Source: Euglena gracilis (taxonomy: Eukaryota > Euglenida > Euglenophyceae > Euglenales). Taken from it: DNA of 64,000 nt. The translations under genes were made by a program, and so were the position numbers. A model generated the notes under the pieces. The model made no database searches. It was not told where the DNA came from and saw only the letters and a program-made list of their open reading frames with translations. Every line of letters begins with the position of its first letter. The stretch's first letter is position 1. The stretch is from NCBI GenBank assembly GCA_039621445.1, contig CP154956.1, positions 13,226,292 through 13,290,291 on the forward strand, written 5' to 3'. This document shows, piece by piece, positions 12,361-24,733 of this stretch.

Positions 12361-13679
12361 CTGCAGAACAGAGGGCCTATGGGCATGGACCAAGGATGGT
12401 TGACTTTCCCGCCCGGTCGCACCCATCGATTAAAGGCCAAACCATCCAAACACTTTTTGCGCATGTGTTTCGAGGAAATATTCCTCAAAATGGCGCGCAT
12501 GCAAACAGTCTGAAGCTCAAATTGGTGCTATTGTTGGGTCATACTGGAATATCTGAAGGATCTGTCTTGTTGTTTTTGTGCGAAGCACGGGTTCATTATT
12601 ACTTTGGTTCCAGATTATTTTGATTTTCCTCTAAGCTCCACCACCCTGGATGTGCGCAAGCCTGGTGTCAAAGCGTTATGTTACATTGCATTACGTTAAT
12701 GAACATCATCGGGACCCGAAGACGCTACGGGACGGCCTGCGCAACCTTCCCACAACCTGGCCATGCTCACAGGGCCAGAGGCGCACGCCTGCTGGGTTCA
12801 AACGGGCGCATATGCGCGAGCGGATTGGTTGGAGGCACACTCGGTTGGCGCCCTGCTTCAAACCAGGGGCTGGGGGTGTCCTCTTCTGTCTTCCCAACCG
12901 AGCGCAGATGCGCCTGTCAGCAGGTGCCAGGGTCGGCACTGGCGCCGGCAGGGCACAATTTCTCCGCCCGCAAGCAGACACCCGGCGCCGCCCAGCACTG
13001 CAGCACACCGCCAGCCCCACTACCGCACACACGTCCAAACAACCCCTCCCCTTCCATCCTCGCGCGTTCTGCCCTGCGGCACCGAAGGCCACCACGCTCC
13101 AACCCAAACAGCACCTTGCACAGCACACCCCACGCCTTGCACCGGTGCGGCGACACCGACACCGACCCGTTGTTGGACGTGAAAGCTTTCCCTCAGAGAG
13201 CCCTCGTCGGGCGCACATGCGCCCGACTCTGGCTGCTGACGACACCGTTTCTGAGGTCCCTGCATGGCCCTCGGCCGCCAGGGTTGCAGAGCCGAGAAAC
13301 GAGTGATTTTCCAATTCTATTTTCGCTGGCTGAGGTTTCAAACACCAGCCGTGAGGACCTCTTACCGTGTCAAAACAGTGTCATTGATCGCACTTCTTCA
13401 GCCATGCTTGGGAAACACGTCCAGGGCGTCGCCGCTGGAAGGAGTTTCAAACGCGCCAAATGAAAGGAGGCGGACGCGTCACAAGATCGCGCGCACATGC
13501 GCCCGAATTGGTCAAAAATCCTCAAATGCTCAATTTCATTTGCTCAACATTTGAGCAAATGAAATTTTGTCATTTGGGTCACAGTCACTCAGGTGTGTTT
13601 TTTTTAACACCATTTATCCATATTGCTTTCTTCGAGAACACCAGCCAGGGCCTACCCCATGTGCAAAAACATCCATACA

Positions 13680-13790
13680 CAAATGGCCAAAGATGGCCAA
13701 AAGCGGACAAACGTGGACAAAAAAGGCCAAACGTGCCAAAAGTGGCCAAAATTTTCAGTCATGCCTGGTCACGCCCAATGACGCTCAGTC
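13680..13790. repeat. GGCCAAAA-type degenerate repeats
   Basis: Short run of TGGCCAAAAGTGG-like words, the same vocabulary as the longer tracts at 16220-16560, 31060-31410 and 39290-40110. Confidence 0.6.
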
Positions 13791-13802
13791 ACGGAACCCC
13801 AC

Positions 13803-13935
13803 CTAGGGGAACAGGTTGTACTGCCATTTGGGGTCCTCTTCCACCCCTCCAAAACTGTCGATATCTGGATAGTTTTTTGACATCCGCATGTTTTTCACAC
13901 CCCTAGGCACTAATCCGGCCGGCACATCAAAGTAG
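13803..13935 (-). CDS. Terminal exon of an unknown gene
   Basis: After a TTGTGTTCCACAG acceptor the frame encodes DSYFDVPAGLVPRGVKNMRM then SKNYPDIDSFGGVEEDPKW and QYNLFP, and ends at TAG. It lies inside the kinase intron between the receiver exons, on the same strand. A related, stop-containing copy is at 38998-39140 on plus. Family not recognised. It may belong to a mobile or nested gene. Confidence 0.45.
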
Positions 13936-14146
13936 CTATCCTGTGGAACACAAGGGGAACCCCCGATCGGTTTCCAGTTTTCCAGTTTTTTCCAGTCCAG
14001 GGTCAAATCACGGTTTCCCATGGGGCCATGTAAGGGGATGTGCTTGGTCAGCAACCAAGAACTTCCCAACGCGACAAATCAGCCCAAAATGACACCCTCC
14101 CGACAAACCCCCCACCCTCCTCACCACGCCCAGCCCTCCGCCCTGG

Positions 14147-14239
14147 CCGGATGCAGATGAGGCCGCGGAAGTCCATCTCCCGCAGCGCCCGGGCGATGTC
14201 CGTGCCGTAGTACGTGCGGCTGTAGATGAGGTGCTGGTC
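14147..14239 (-). CDS. Histidine kinase exon: receiver with phospho-acceptor Asp
   Basis: Encodes DQHLIYSRTYYGTDIARALR then EMDFRGLICIR. The Asp of DQHL aligns with the phosphorylated Asp, YGTD with the following loop, and the amphipathic helix plus GLICI with helix 3 and strand 4. If the CAG just after this Asp codon were used as the acceptor, the Asp would be lost. So the real boundary is probably upstream and non-canonical. Confidence 0.65.
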
Positions 14240-14659
14240 CGCCCCGGGCGGGGGCCGGCCCTGGCGCATCCTGACCAGGGTTTTTTTTTTTTTAAGGTCA
14301 GAGGGGGGCTCCCCCCCACCCACCCACCCCCTGGGCCCCCCGGGTCCCGGGGGGACCCACAAAAAATCGCGAAAAGTGCTAAAAATGGCACTTTTTCTAA
14401 ATTTTTCAGCCAAAAAGTATATCCCACCCCCCTCCGGGGGGACCCCGCGGGGGGGGGGGGGGGGGGCTCGGCCGGACCCACCCACCCTACCCCCCCCGGG
14501 GGGTCCACAACTAAAAAAATCCCTGATACTGACGGGGCAGTCCCCCACCCTGATGGCCAGGTTTGACCTCCAGTCGAGTCCTGGGGGAGTGTCAGGGGGT
14601 GGTCATTGGGGGATAATACTGTAATATAATACTAAGAATAGATATCATGTAAGAATAAT

Positions 14660-15025
14660 GTACCCCCCCTATGTCCAATGACCGGTAACCTCTGTCCTCT
14701 GACCGGGGGGGGGGGGGTGGTCGTTGGACATGGGGTCAAAAGAAAGTTGGTGGGTACCCGGGTCCCTACCCACCCAAAAATGCCCAAATTTTCCCTTCCG
14801 GCGCTTCGCGCCGAAAATTTTGGGCAATTTTGACAATTTTTTGTCCAAAAAGTGTCAAAAATGGCATTTTGGCCAAATTTTTGGCCAATTTTTGGGCAAA
14901 AAATTTCGTCCCGGCGCTTCACGCCGGGACCAAAATTTGGTCAAACCTCCGAAAAGGTGTCCTCTGACCGGGGGGGGGTGGTCATTGGACACAGGGGGGT
15001 CGTTGGACATAGGGGGGGGGGGTAA
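14660..15025. mobile_element. Inverted-repeat element, TATGTCCAACGACC family, copy 1
   Basis: The left end GTACCCCCCCTATGTCCAATGACC mirrors the right end GGTCGTTGGACATAGGGGGGG-TAATAG. Inside are two GGTGTCCTCTGACCGGGG words and two hairpins, CGGCGCTTCGCGCCG (14800) and CGGCGCTTCACGCCG (14911). The longer second copy at 44056-44698 has the same ends and a CTCCGAAAAGGTGTCCTCTG tract. No coding capacity. It lies in a kinase intron. Confidence 0.8.
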
Positions 15026-16083
15026 TAGTAAGGCAGTAATACGGCAGTAATACTCAATACAAAGAGCCCGGAAGGAGTCTCAAAAAAGCAAAAATTCCCA
15101 CGTATAATGATGTTATTTGTAAGACTGGGGGTGTCTGGGGGATGGTAGCCCTCCCCCCCCGTAGACCCCCCCGGTACGGGGCGCCGAAAGTGCTGGGAAG
15201 TCCACGGCAAGTTAGTCCTGGGGGGGCTTGGGGGGGTCTTGGGAGGGAGGGGTCCTGGAGGGTCTTGGGGGGACTGGAACTTGGGGGGACTCATCCCTCA
15301 ACCCTTCCATTTTTCAGGATCACGATTTTGTGCTCAAAGGTTTATTATATGCACCCAATAACACGCAATGAAGGATTTTTGCGAAGTTCGAAGTGCTATG
15401 GTGGGGGTGGGCGGCCACCACCCCCTCTAGGGTTGGGGGGGGGGCGTCGATCCCTTTTTCGTTAACCCCATGAGGTTTCCCGGATTCCCATTCTGTCCCG
15501 AGCTTGGGGATTATGGGGCTGCTGGCGGAAATCCAGCCGGAGTCAAACCAATTGCACATTGTTATTATTATTTGTATTATTTGTATTATAATATTTTGTA
15601 TTATTATTTGTCAAACCATTTGCGCGTGCATGAGCAGCGCGCAAATAATGCGCAATTTGCGCTCATGCAAGCCAACGCCAAACGGTCCTGTCCGCCGAAC
15701 ACTCCATCACCACGAATGGGTTTGGGTTTGGGTTTCCAAAACCCAGTTGGGCTGCCACCCATGCACCAGCCGTGGGGTCAGGGCCCCACCTGGCCGAGAA
15801 TGACAACGTCTGCCTCATTGGCGGCCAGCAGCGCGAAGCGCTCCACGTCTGCCGCCTCTGGGGCTCTCTTCGGGGGGGGGGGGGGGATCCAGGGCTCTGC
15901 GGCTCCGAATTCTACTCGAGGAACACCTGGTTCAAGTGCACCCGTAGAGTTCAAAAAGAGAATTGCGTGTCCATAAGTGTAGAAAAATGACCATTTTTGG
16001 AACCCGATGGCATGTTTTCCGCTGGGGTCATTTTCTTAGACCGCAGCCGATTGCACCGATGCCCATTCAGTCACCCCCCCCCA

Positions 16084-16919
16084 GTACCTCCCCCCCCCCC
16101 TTGTCCAACGACCACTAATGTTCGTCTCCAACCGGGGGGGGCGGTCGCTAAATTGGCCAATGTTCGTCTCCGACCAGGGGGGGTGGTCGTTAGACAAGGG
16201 GGGTGGGCCCCAGGTCGGCAATAAATTGGCCACATATGGGGGGTATTTGGTCATTTTGGACAACTTTGGGCTATTTTCGGCATTTTTGGCAACTTGTGCC
16301 ATTTTTGGCCACTTTTGGCCATTTTTTGGCCACTCTTGGGTTTTTTTGGGTCACTTTTGGCCATTTTCTGCCACGTTTGGTTTCATTTAAACATTCTTGG
16401 CCACTTTTGGCCATTTTTGGTTTCTTTAGCCATTTATTGGCCATTTCTGGCCATTTTGGGCAACTTTTGGCCACTTTTGGCAATTTTGGGCCACTTTTTG
16501 CCCAATTTCAGGCAATTTTTGCCCATTTTTGGCCATTTTTGGCCAACTGGAATCAATTTCAGCCGTTTGGAACAATGATTGGAACCGGACGACTGGCCAA
16601 CTGGAATCAAATTTCAGCCGTTTGGAACAATCTCACACTTCCATAAATTTCAGTCATTTTGGGGTGATTTGTAACCATTTTGGGGAGCTTTTGGCCTTTT
16701 TTTTGTGCCGTTTTGGCATTTTCAGCCATTTTAGGGTGGTAATCCCAAACAAATTGCAAAAAAAAGCATCACTGGAACATGCAAATGCAACTAAACCGAA
16801 AATAAAATCACACAAATTTTTTGCAGTACTGAACCAACATCGTATACAAAAAGATCGTCTCTGACCGGGGGGGTGGTCGTTAGACAAGCCCGGTCGTTGG
16901 ACAAGGGGGGGGGAGGTAC
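16084..16919. mobile_element. Inverted-repeat element, TTGTCCAACGACC family, copy 1
   Basis: Ends are GTACCTCCCCC-TTGTCCAACGACC and GGTCGTTGGACAAGGGGG-GAGGTAC, with repeated GTTCGTCTCCGACC and GATCGTCTCTGACC words. The interior is mostly TTTTGGCCACTTTTGGCCAT-like degenerate tandem repeat. The second copy at 30901-31503 has nearly identical first and last 100 bp. Both lie in kinase introns. It is non-coding. Confidence 0.88.
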
Positions 16920-16991
16920 ATAAAATTCAAATATATATATATATATATATATATGTATATTTTCATATATATACATATATATACTTCAATA

Positions 16992-17399
16992 TAAACCCCC
17001 CAAATAATACCCCCCTGGTATTATTTTTCGCCCGAAGTCCCTGCCCAAGGGGGGGGGGCGGTATGATTTGGGTGTATTATTTCCCGAAATTTTTCGAAAT
17101 TTTTCGAAATTTCTCGAAGTTCCGTAGGAGCAAAAATAGCGCCAAAACCCCCCTTTGGGGTCATTTTTTGTACTTTCTCATGAAATTTAGCATTTTTGGA
17201 GGCCAGATGATTTAGAAAAATCGATTTTTTCGTAATTTGTTGTCAGAGATTGTAATTTTTACCTACATCTTCAAGTCAAAAATCCTGGCCTTCAGCCCGA
17301 AACCGTGGGGGGGGGGTATTATTTCGGCGGCTGAAGTCGGACCCCGAGGGGGGGGGGTATTATTTGGGGGGGGGGGTATTATTTGAGGGGAGGGTTTAT
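16992..17399. mobile_element. Inverted-repeat element, TATTATTTGGGG family, copy 1
   Basis: Begins TA-AACCCCCCAAATAATACCCC and ends with tandem GGGGTATTATTTGGGG words and GGGTT-TA. A conserved interior (17140-17290) includes AAAAATCGATTTTT, TTAGCATTTTTGGAGGCC and GATTGTAATTTTTACCTAC. The reverse complement of this core is found at 25936-26741. Confidence 0.82.
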
Positions 17400-18583
17400 G
17401 CTGGAACATGAATTTAAAAATACATAAAAAGCAGCCCCAGCCTCCTCCGCGCCGAGGCAAAGGACGGTGGCGGGCTGGCAGCGCCGGAGGATGTGGTACT
17501 CCAACAGCCGGAAACAGGCATCATTTTTGAAGGCGCCTGAAAACCCCTTAAAAACCCTTAAAAAAACCTTTTTTTCCGCCAATGTGCCTTAAAAAAGCCT
17601 TTAAAAAAAACATTCAAAAAGCCTTAAGATATTTGTCTGGAAAAATTGTCGAATTTTGCACAAAAAGGAGAATTTTTCACAAAAAGGAGAATTTTGCACA
17701 AAATCTCGGCAAAAACAGGCCAACTCCGGGAGGAAAAATGACGTTGTTTAAACCCGCCCCCCCCCCCAAATAGAAGTGCGGAGCCACTACAAGAGCAGGG
17801 TCCAAATAAAAGCGCACCCCCCGCGGTTGAAGTCCACCACAAGCGCACCCCCCCCCTTTTGATGGAATTCTCAAAAGAAATCAAAAATCAGGCAGGAAGG
17901 GTCCAAATTGAAGCGCACCCCCACCGCCAGAGACGGCAATCCGCTATAAGCACACTGCAGCGCACTGCTTCTATTGGAGGGGAGATTTACCCAAAACTCG
18001 AAACAATGGGGTTTCCGACTCTGAATTTTGACCTTGACCGATGCCCGGATGGCTCTTTGACCTCCCTTGGAAAATGGACACGTTAAAAATTCTTAAAAAT
18101 CTTAAAATGTTAAAATGCCTTAAAAAAAAACTCAAAAAAAACCCTTTAAAAAGCACCTTAAAAAAATGATGATGATGATGGCGATAATGCCTGGCCGGAG
18201 GGACGCCCGGGAGTCATCTTGGGCAGAGTGGCCTGTGGGGTGACTCTGGCAGTCTGCTTGCCAGTCAGGCCCGTTGCGGAACTTCCCAAAATGACGGGAC
18301 CAACCAGCACTTTTTGGGGGGGAGAACCCTTAATCCAGGATCACGGGGTCAGAGGGGCTTCTGGGGGACCATTGCGGACCATCAAGCAAAAAAAAAATTA
18401 CGAAAATAAATACAAATTACAAAAAATAAATTACAAATAATTAATAAAAAAAATTTACAAAAATACAAATTACGGGAAAAAAAACGACAAACAATGCAAC
18501 ACTTCAAGAGTTTGCAGTACGCAAAAAAAATGGAAACTGTGCAACTGGCGTGTCCCCCCAGCGGGCGGGCCGCCCTGGGGGAG

Positions 18584-18634
18584 GCAGTAGAACGTGAGGC
18601 CGCTCGGGAAGCGGCTGTACACCTCTTGGGCCTG
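18584..18634 (-). CDS. Histidine kinase exon: first strand of the receiver
   Basis: Encodes EVYSRFPSGLTFYCL, consistent with a linker and the first beta strand of a response-regulator receiver, which normally runs into an acidic pair. The acidic pair is not in this patch and must be on another short exon. The 3' end is followed by CCCCCAGGGCGG, similar to the flank after the exon at 14147. Confidence 0.5.
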
Positions 18635-20881
18635 GGCCGGCGCGGCGGAGGGGGGCGTGGCCGGGCGACAGGGCGGCTTCCACTTGACCTCCTCCCGTGT
18701 TTCCGGGAGCCCCAATTTTCGACCCCCAAAAGTTTTCCTGGCGCCGTTGGCCGCCGGGAAAACTTGAAAACAAAATCAGTGAAAATGACATATATTGCAT
18801 TATATATCATATTATATGCACATGTTATTATTATGTATTATATATATATTATCATTACATACATATAATATGTAATGATATGTAATATATATATATATGT
18901 ATTAAGTGGTCTATAACCACTCGGTTTTATCCACACAATCTGACACATAAATGTGTCTGCTCTGTTGCTGCTAATGCAAACCTGGAGTGTTTTTAACTGT
19001 GCCAAGGGTGTTTTTAACTGTGCCAAGGTGGTAACTCCCCCACCCCACCCCAAGTAACTCCCCCACTTGGGGTCCGACTTTGGGATCCAAGCTAGAGTTC
19101 GGGCATCAAAGAGCGGGACACCCGAAAAATTTGTGGGGCTTCCCCCCCCAGCCCCAAAGCGTCTGCCAGCCCATGGGGTGTGGTGATGGGGTGTGTATAC
19201 AATCACGGCCCCGCCCCACAGAGCTGTGCCAGCCAGTGCAAGGCAGTCCTGTGAGAGCAGGGGTTTTCCCTCCTGTGACCCATTCCATATTACAGAAAAA
19301 AATTCGGCTTCAGGCAAGGGGCACAGGCGGTCCAAGTCACTCTGGACTTTGGATAATGCAAGGCACCAACCCCTGTCAGCGTAGGCTGAGGGGGCGGTGA
19401 CTTCGACAAGGCGACCATTTGTTTGCCATTTTCGCCCAAAATGGTCACCTCGTGGAAGTCACCGATAGGGGTTGGTGCCTTGCACTTTCCAAAGGTGGGG
19501 TCCAGGGGGTTCGGGGAATCAGGGGAGCCCAACAAGAGGCCAACCCCTCCCAATGAGGTGCTTACCGTTGGATCTGCCCAAGGGGTTGCTCAATTTTGGC
19601 CAGAAATTGACAAAGCAACAGTGTTCAGTGCCGGATCAGAAACAATCATGTCGAATCCAAATGTGCACAAAGGGGCGGAGCTTGGTCCATGCTTCAGTGA
19701 GTGGCACTGACCGGATCAATTCCGCATCGGCACATCGGCGTCTGAGAAAGCACCCAACTTCAACATTTAACTCCAAACTCCCGTACCTATAAACTGAAAA
19801 ACTTGCATTGGTCCCCAAGCCGGGCTGAAAATTTGGAAGGGTGGCCTTGCCAACAAACAAAGTTTTCCCTCCCCTGGGGTGGTGGGTGGGGGGGTCGACC
19901 CCCCCCACCAGCTTCCCATACAGCCCCGGGGGCAGGTTACCCAGGGGGGGGGGGGCAGGTTACCTTTCCCCGGGGTTGACAAAACCCCCCCCACCCACCA
20001 CGCGGGCTGTTTGGCCGATTCCTGTACTGCCCTGTCCCCCCCCCATAACTTGGCAGGTGGTGCCAGCTGACTGGCCCGATTTGGCCGAGCTCCAGGCACC
20101 TTTGGCTATGTGTCTTACCCCCTTGTTGCACCAAGTTGCACTGAGGCTTCTTGTCGGTTTATGGCCGGCGCTAAATTCGCTTCTGGCCCAGTTTGCTGTG
20201 TGGTGAGTGGCCAGGGACCCCAAGAAAACACCAGTGAGCCCCCCCAGTCAAACCTGGTTGCCTTGGAATGCCTGCCCAGGCAACCCCGGGCGGGGACAGC
20301 CATATGCCTTAAAAATCAGCCTGACCCCCCCAAGGTTGTACGGGTTATACAGCTAGGTTATTCAGGCACAATTTTCGGTGCTATTAAGAACCTTTGCCTT
20401 TAAACACGGGGTTCCAGGTGACTGAACCATCTCTTTTGGCTTTGCCCCGGTCAGGTTATGAGAGGGGGGTTTAAATGGTGAGAGAATGCGGGGGAGGTGG
20501 AGAGATGACTCCATCGCACAAAACTTCGAGGAGCAAATGCAGAGCTGGGTGTGGGGTGTGCAGAAAACTGTGAAAACAAAAGGGGAGAATGGAAAAGCCA
20601 AGGAAGACCAAAAGAAGAAACGCAGCAAAAGGAGCCAAAACGATACTGTTCGGGGTGAAAGGGTGAATCCTTTTCTGAAATCCGGGCCTAAGACCTGAGA
20701 AGACAAGAATCCCGTCTGGGGTGGGAATTCCAAGAAGTTGGGCCTCTCGGGCATGCAGAACCCCGAAGCAAGTGGAAGGAACCTCCAGCACTGGAATTGG
20801 GCTCACAATGCATAGACAAGGTACGTCTGGATATGAAGGAGATGTTTGTTACGGTACAGCTTTGCACCAGGCTTTTTTTTT

Positions 20882-21126
20882 TACCGACCGGGGGGGAGGG
20901 GGTGGGTAGGTGCTATAGGGTGCCTGCCCATAGCAGGCACACCCTCCGGGGGGGGGGGGGGCAGCCCAGGGTACCCAGGGTCGGGTGGGTCCTTGCCAAA
21001 GGGTAAAGAAAACAGGATCGGTCGCCAGACAGGGGTGCCTGCCCAAATGACCCCGAAACCCTACCCCCCCCAAGGGGGTCGGCAGGGGTGCTATGGGGTG
21101 CCTGCCCCTGGCACCCACCCCCGGCG
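20882..21126. mobile_element. GGTGCCTGCCC / GGGCAGGCACC element, copy 1
   Basis: ACCGACCGGGGGG is followed by GGTGCTATAGGGTGCCTGCCC and a mirror GCAGGCACACCC, and the far end repeats GGTGCTATGGGGTGCCTGCCC. Copies with the same ends lie at 28425-28695 and 45035-45296. A truncated one is at about 31645-31695. Confidence 0.72.
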
Positions 21127-21251
21127 ACTAAAAAAAAAGGCCTGCTTTGCACCAACAACGAGCTTTCCCCAAATCCCAAAAAACATTCGCCCAAACTCGG
21201 ACTCCGGGGCGGTCAGCCCAGCGCCAACCCTGGTCGGGGCGGGGCCGGCAG

Positions 21252-21385
21252 GCAGGCGGGCCGTGACGGTGGCGGTGAACGTCACGCGGTCTGCCGCCTG
21301 GCCGAGGGTGAGGCGGATGCCGCCCGCAGCCGCCGCCAGCATGCAGTGGGCCAGGCCCGCGCGGTCGGGCGCCAGCGTCCCCCAC
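21252..21385 (-). CDS. Histidine kinase exon: end of ATPase domain (G2-like)
   Basis: Encodes DRAGLAHCMLAAAAGGIRLT followed by LGQAADRVTFTATVTARLPA. The pattern GL-x-C-x5-A-GG-I-x-L and the final T-F-T strand match the last helix and strand of HATPase_c domains. The domain closes before the receiver exon at 18.6 kb. Confidence 0.65.
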
Positions 21386-21555
21386 GCGGGGCCGGCCACC
21401 ACACCCAGTTCGCGAACCGGCCATTTCCAGCCCGGTTCGGGTCGTTTTGGGGCCTCAAAGATCGCGAAATGCCCGGTATCTCAAAAATGAAGTAAAATCA
21501 AAAAAATTCTCCGGATTCCGAAAGGAAAGCCCTGAAAGCGCCCCATCTAACGGAA

Positions 21556-21800
21556 AACCCCCCCAAACATCCAACCCTGCCCCCAAATAATACCCCCCCT
21601 CGAAATACCCCCCCCCCACGTTTCGGGCCGACGACCCGGATTTTGCCCTGAAAATGGGGTAAAAATCATAATATCTGACAATCAATCTGACGAAAAAAAT
21701 CAATTTTCTGTGTAAAGTGCTAAACTTCAAGAGAAAGGACAATAAATGAGGGGTTTTGGGTCCTGTGGGGCTTCGAAATTTTTTTGGACTTTCAAATCCC
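21556..21800. mobile_element. TATTATTTGGGG family, partial copy
   Basis: Contains CCCCCAAATAATACCCCCCC, then GGTAAAAATCATAATATCTGACA and CAATTTTCTG, matching the inner core of the copies at 16992 and 25936. The right inverted end is missing or too diverged to place. It lies between two kinase ATPase exons. Confidence 0.6.
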
Positions 21801-22071
21801 CCCCATGGTCCTCCAAACCCCACCACTCTGGATCCCAACCCCCCCCTTCCGGGGTCCTGAGAAGGCTGCACCGTATCCATCGGGGGTGGGACACCGAGGC
21901 ATGCAGCCTGCCTTCCCCCTCTCCTTCCGTTCCCCAGCTGATTTGCTTGCATCACGAACACTTCCCATTTTCTGCTGTAGTCGGTAGCCCTGGTTGGCCC
22001 TGGTCGTCTGGTCGGCAAATAGTCGGCTGCAGGTGGGGGGTATGCCAACAAAATAAACTAATAAAACGGGC

Positions 22072-22099
22072 ATATGTGTGTGTGTGTGCGTGTGCGTGT

Positions 22100-22133
<34 letters not shown>

Positions 22134-22166
22134 TGTGGTGTGTGTGTGTGTGTGTGTGTGTGTGTA
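22072..22166. repeat. (TG)n microsatellite
   Basis: TG repeat with TGCG interruptions and one GTTGTGG break. No gene. Confidence 0.95.
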
Positions 22167-22776
22167 GCACAACCATACAATGCATTTTTGAGCAAATTTG
22201 CGCGCGTTTCGCATTTTTTGTCCACTTTTGACCTCTTTTGGCCATTATTGAATGGTTCCTGGCGACTTTTGACCATGTCTGGCTGCTTTTGACGACGTTG
22301 CCAAAAGTCGTCAATGAGATAGCTAAAAATTGCAAAGTGGAAAAAAAATCAGCCAAAAAGAGCCATAATTGGCCAAAAATGAAATAATTGGCCCACTGTT
22401 TGCCGACCTGGGTCCCCGTCTTGTCGTTATTGTTGGGGGGTGGAAAACAGGGGAGGAAACACAGCATGGACCAACATGGACCCTCAAAAAACGCGACCCA
22501 AAAAAAACGCGTTTGCATTCCCCCCCCCCCGCTAAAAAATAGCAGTCGGCATGATGATGAGGAAGGGACGAGAAAGTTGGGACGTCCTCCTGGATGAGTA
22601 GGCGGGAATGAGAGCTCTGAACCTCCTCCCACGCCTCCAGAAAAACAGTGTAACTGTCATGGCTTGGGCCGGCTCCACCGCAAAAACGGAAAACGGCTCC
22701 GCACAGCCTCCGCGGTGGGGTTGGGGGGCGCTGGGCGGAGAGCGGGGGGACGGCCCCGGCCACGCCCGGGTCGGCC

Positions 22777-22893
22777 TTGCCGGCGAACAGCATTTGGACG
22801 TACGCGTCGGTGAGGCGGGGGCGCTGTGGGTTGGCGGCGTTGGACACCGCGAAGACGAAGCGGCGGCAGTTGGGGGGCACGTCGGGCGGGCAG
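22777..22893 (-). CDS. Histidine kinase exon: central HATPase_c segment
   Basis: Encodes PPNCRRFVFAVSNAANPQRP followed by RLTDAYVQMLFAGK. This fits the strand and ATP-lid side of the ATPase domain. The canonical D-x-G-x-G box is not seen and may be replaced by SNAANP or lie on a missed exon, so catalytic activity cannot be assumed. Confidence 0.58.
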
Positions 22894-23369
22894 GGGTGGG
22901 CCATAGACTGAATTTCGTGTGTGTTGTGTGTCTTAAACTTTCTTGGCTGTCATCTTGAGGGTATGATTCAGGGTTTTTTTGTGCAGGGGCGTTTTATCCA
23001 AACAGCTCCTTGCAGGAAAAGGGAGATAAAAATGCCCAGTTGCTTTGTTTTTGACTTTTGTGGAAACTGTGCTTTTGCAGATTTCTGGCATTTTTTTTTT
23101 GCAAATTTTCTGGCATCCCCCCATTCCTTTGTTTGTGCAGGAAACTAAGTCGAAAACCAAGGAGTCCGAGGATTATCGAAGAAATTTCTTTGTGGGTCCA
23201 CATGTCCTACCTTTCCAAACCATGTCAAATTTGCTGCAAATGTTACTCTTGTGGATGCATTGGATCATTAAACGTAAAACCACCCAACGTTCATTTAACC
23301 AAATACTGAAGAAGCCAAAGAAAGCACTTGCCGTCTCAATTGACAGACAAGTCACGGAGAGCGGCCTGT

Positions 23370-23410
23370 TCGGGGGGGGGGGGGGGCACCATTCGAGGCG
23401 TTGGTCGAAA

Positions 23411-23457
<47 letters not shown>

Positions 23458-23690
23458 CATTCGGGGGGGGGAGCTTCTATTCAGGAGGGTTTTAAAATAA
23501 CATTCATGGTGTTACAAACAATAAAAATGCCAAAATACTTTGTGTGCAAGGACATTCTGGGCCAAAATGAAGAATTCACTTTTCCGAATTGTGCCCCCCC
23601 CCAAATAGAAGGCCCCCCCCCCCGGTTTTCGACCAACGTTCCAAATAGTAGCCCCCGGGGGCTTCTATTCAGGGGGGATTCATTCATTCA
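23370..23690. mobile_element. G-run element with 41-G tract and TCTATTCAGGGGG ends
   Basis: A G run, CACCATTCG, GTTGGTCGAAAACCGG, then 41 consecutive G (23414-23454), CACCATTCGGGGG and CTTCTATTCAGG. The downstream part (23593-23690) has the reverse complement order: CCCCAAATAGAAGG, CCCCGGTTTTCGACCAACG, and ends CTTCTATTCAGGGGGG. It is an inverted-repeat element with a 150-bp AT-richer centre. Confidence 0.7.
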
Positions 23691-24343
23691 TGCCTTGCAT
23701 GTGCCTCCATCTGTTAATTATTTTATCATGTATTTCATTTTCATGTAAATGTAACTTTTATTGGCGAACAAGCTCATAGTTCAGGCATAACAATCCAAAA
23801 AGTCCCCAAACTCATAGTTTGATTGCTTTGCTCAACCCAGGTGACGCATCCACCAAGGACATCTCATTCTGCAAAAAAATATGCAATTTGCCGACCCAAA
23901 AAAAAACACCAAAAAATTGACAAAAATCTGGTCTCAAGGGAACATTGGTGCCAAAATGAAGAAAGTTTCACAGTCAACAGATATCGAAAAATCACCAGGA
24001 AAAAAGCAAAAAAAAAAGGGGCGACAAAGAGAAATCCTTTTTTCCATTATTTTTTCGCATAGCAAAAAAAAGGGTGTTTGTGTCCCCCCAGAACCACCAC
24101 CTTGTCTGAGAACCCCACAGGGGTTCCCCTGGCCAGACCCGAACTTGGAACTGGGAACAAGGAAAAAAAACAACAGAAAAAAACAGAAAATTCCTTTAAA
24201 AAAAAACTGAGAATTACACAAAACATCGATTTTTTGACCTAAATTTTTAGCTGGTTGATCTTCTCGCCTTTCTTCTTCTGGCCATTTTCGACCCATTTTC
24301 CCCCATTTTGGCCCATGTTTGCACCAGCCCAAATAAAACGTCT

Positions 24344-24733
24344 GTTAAACCGCCCCCCCCCCCCAAAAAAATAACGCCCCCCCAAAAAAAGACTCCCCCA
24401 AAAATGAGACCCTGCTGCCGACTTTTGGCAAAAATCGAGAAACATGACCGTGAGATTTTTGGAGAAGATCCAAAAGATTCTCTCCCCCTTTAACCGTGAA
24501 AATGCCCCAAAATAAACCCCCTCCCAAATAACACCCCCCAAATAACACCCCCCCCGAAAAACACACCCTCCCTCGGGGGCCGATTTCGAGCGCCAAAATA
24601 ACACACCCCCTGTTTTCCTTTGGTTTTCCTTGTAAAAATAACACCCCCCCAAATAACACCCCCCCCCTGGGGCCCAGTTCGGGTGCCCAAATAACACACC
24701 GGGGGGGGGTGTTATTTGGGGGGGGGGGGTTAG
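24344..24733. mobile_element. Inverted-repeat element, GTGTTATTTGGGG family, copy 1
   Basis: Ends are GTTA-AACCGCCCCC-AATAACGCC and GGTGTTATTTGGGGG-GGTTAG. Internal words CCCAAATAACACCCC repeat several times, and a GGCCGATTTCGAGCGCC tract and GTTTTCCTTTGGTTTTCCTTG are shared with 51691-51915. Confidence 0.85.

Noticed and set aside
12700-13345. A 200-codon minus-strand open frame with Cys/Arg-rich composition and overlapping plus frames
   Set aside because: GC-rich sequence open on both strands. Its repeated RxCAR motif is simply the translation of the GCGCACATGCGC palindromes.
16220-16660. Phe/Gly-rich open frames in the TTTTGGCC tracts (also 31060-31400, 39340-39540)
   Set aside because: Low-complexity translation of a degenerate repeat, open on both strands, inside inverted-repeat elements.
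18500-18720. A uDENN-like reading of the minus-strand patch containing FYCLPQGG and LHSF
   Set aside because: The neighbouring patches in order give ATPase end before and receiver after, so the patch is better explained as the first strand of the kinase receiver. The LHSF part lies past the likely exon end.
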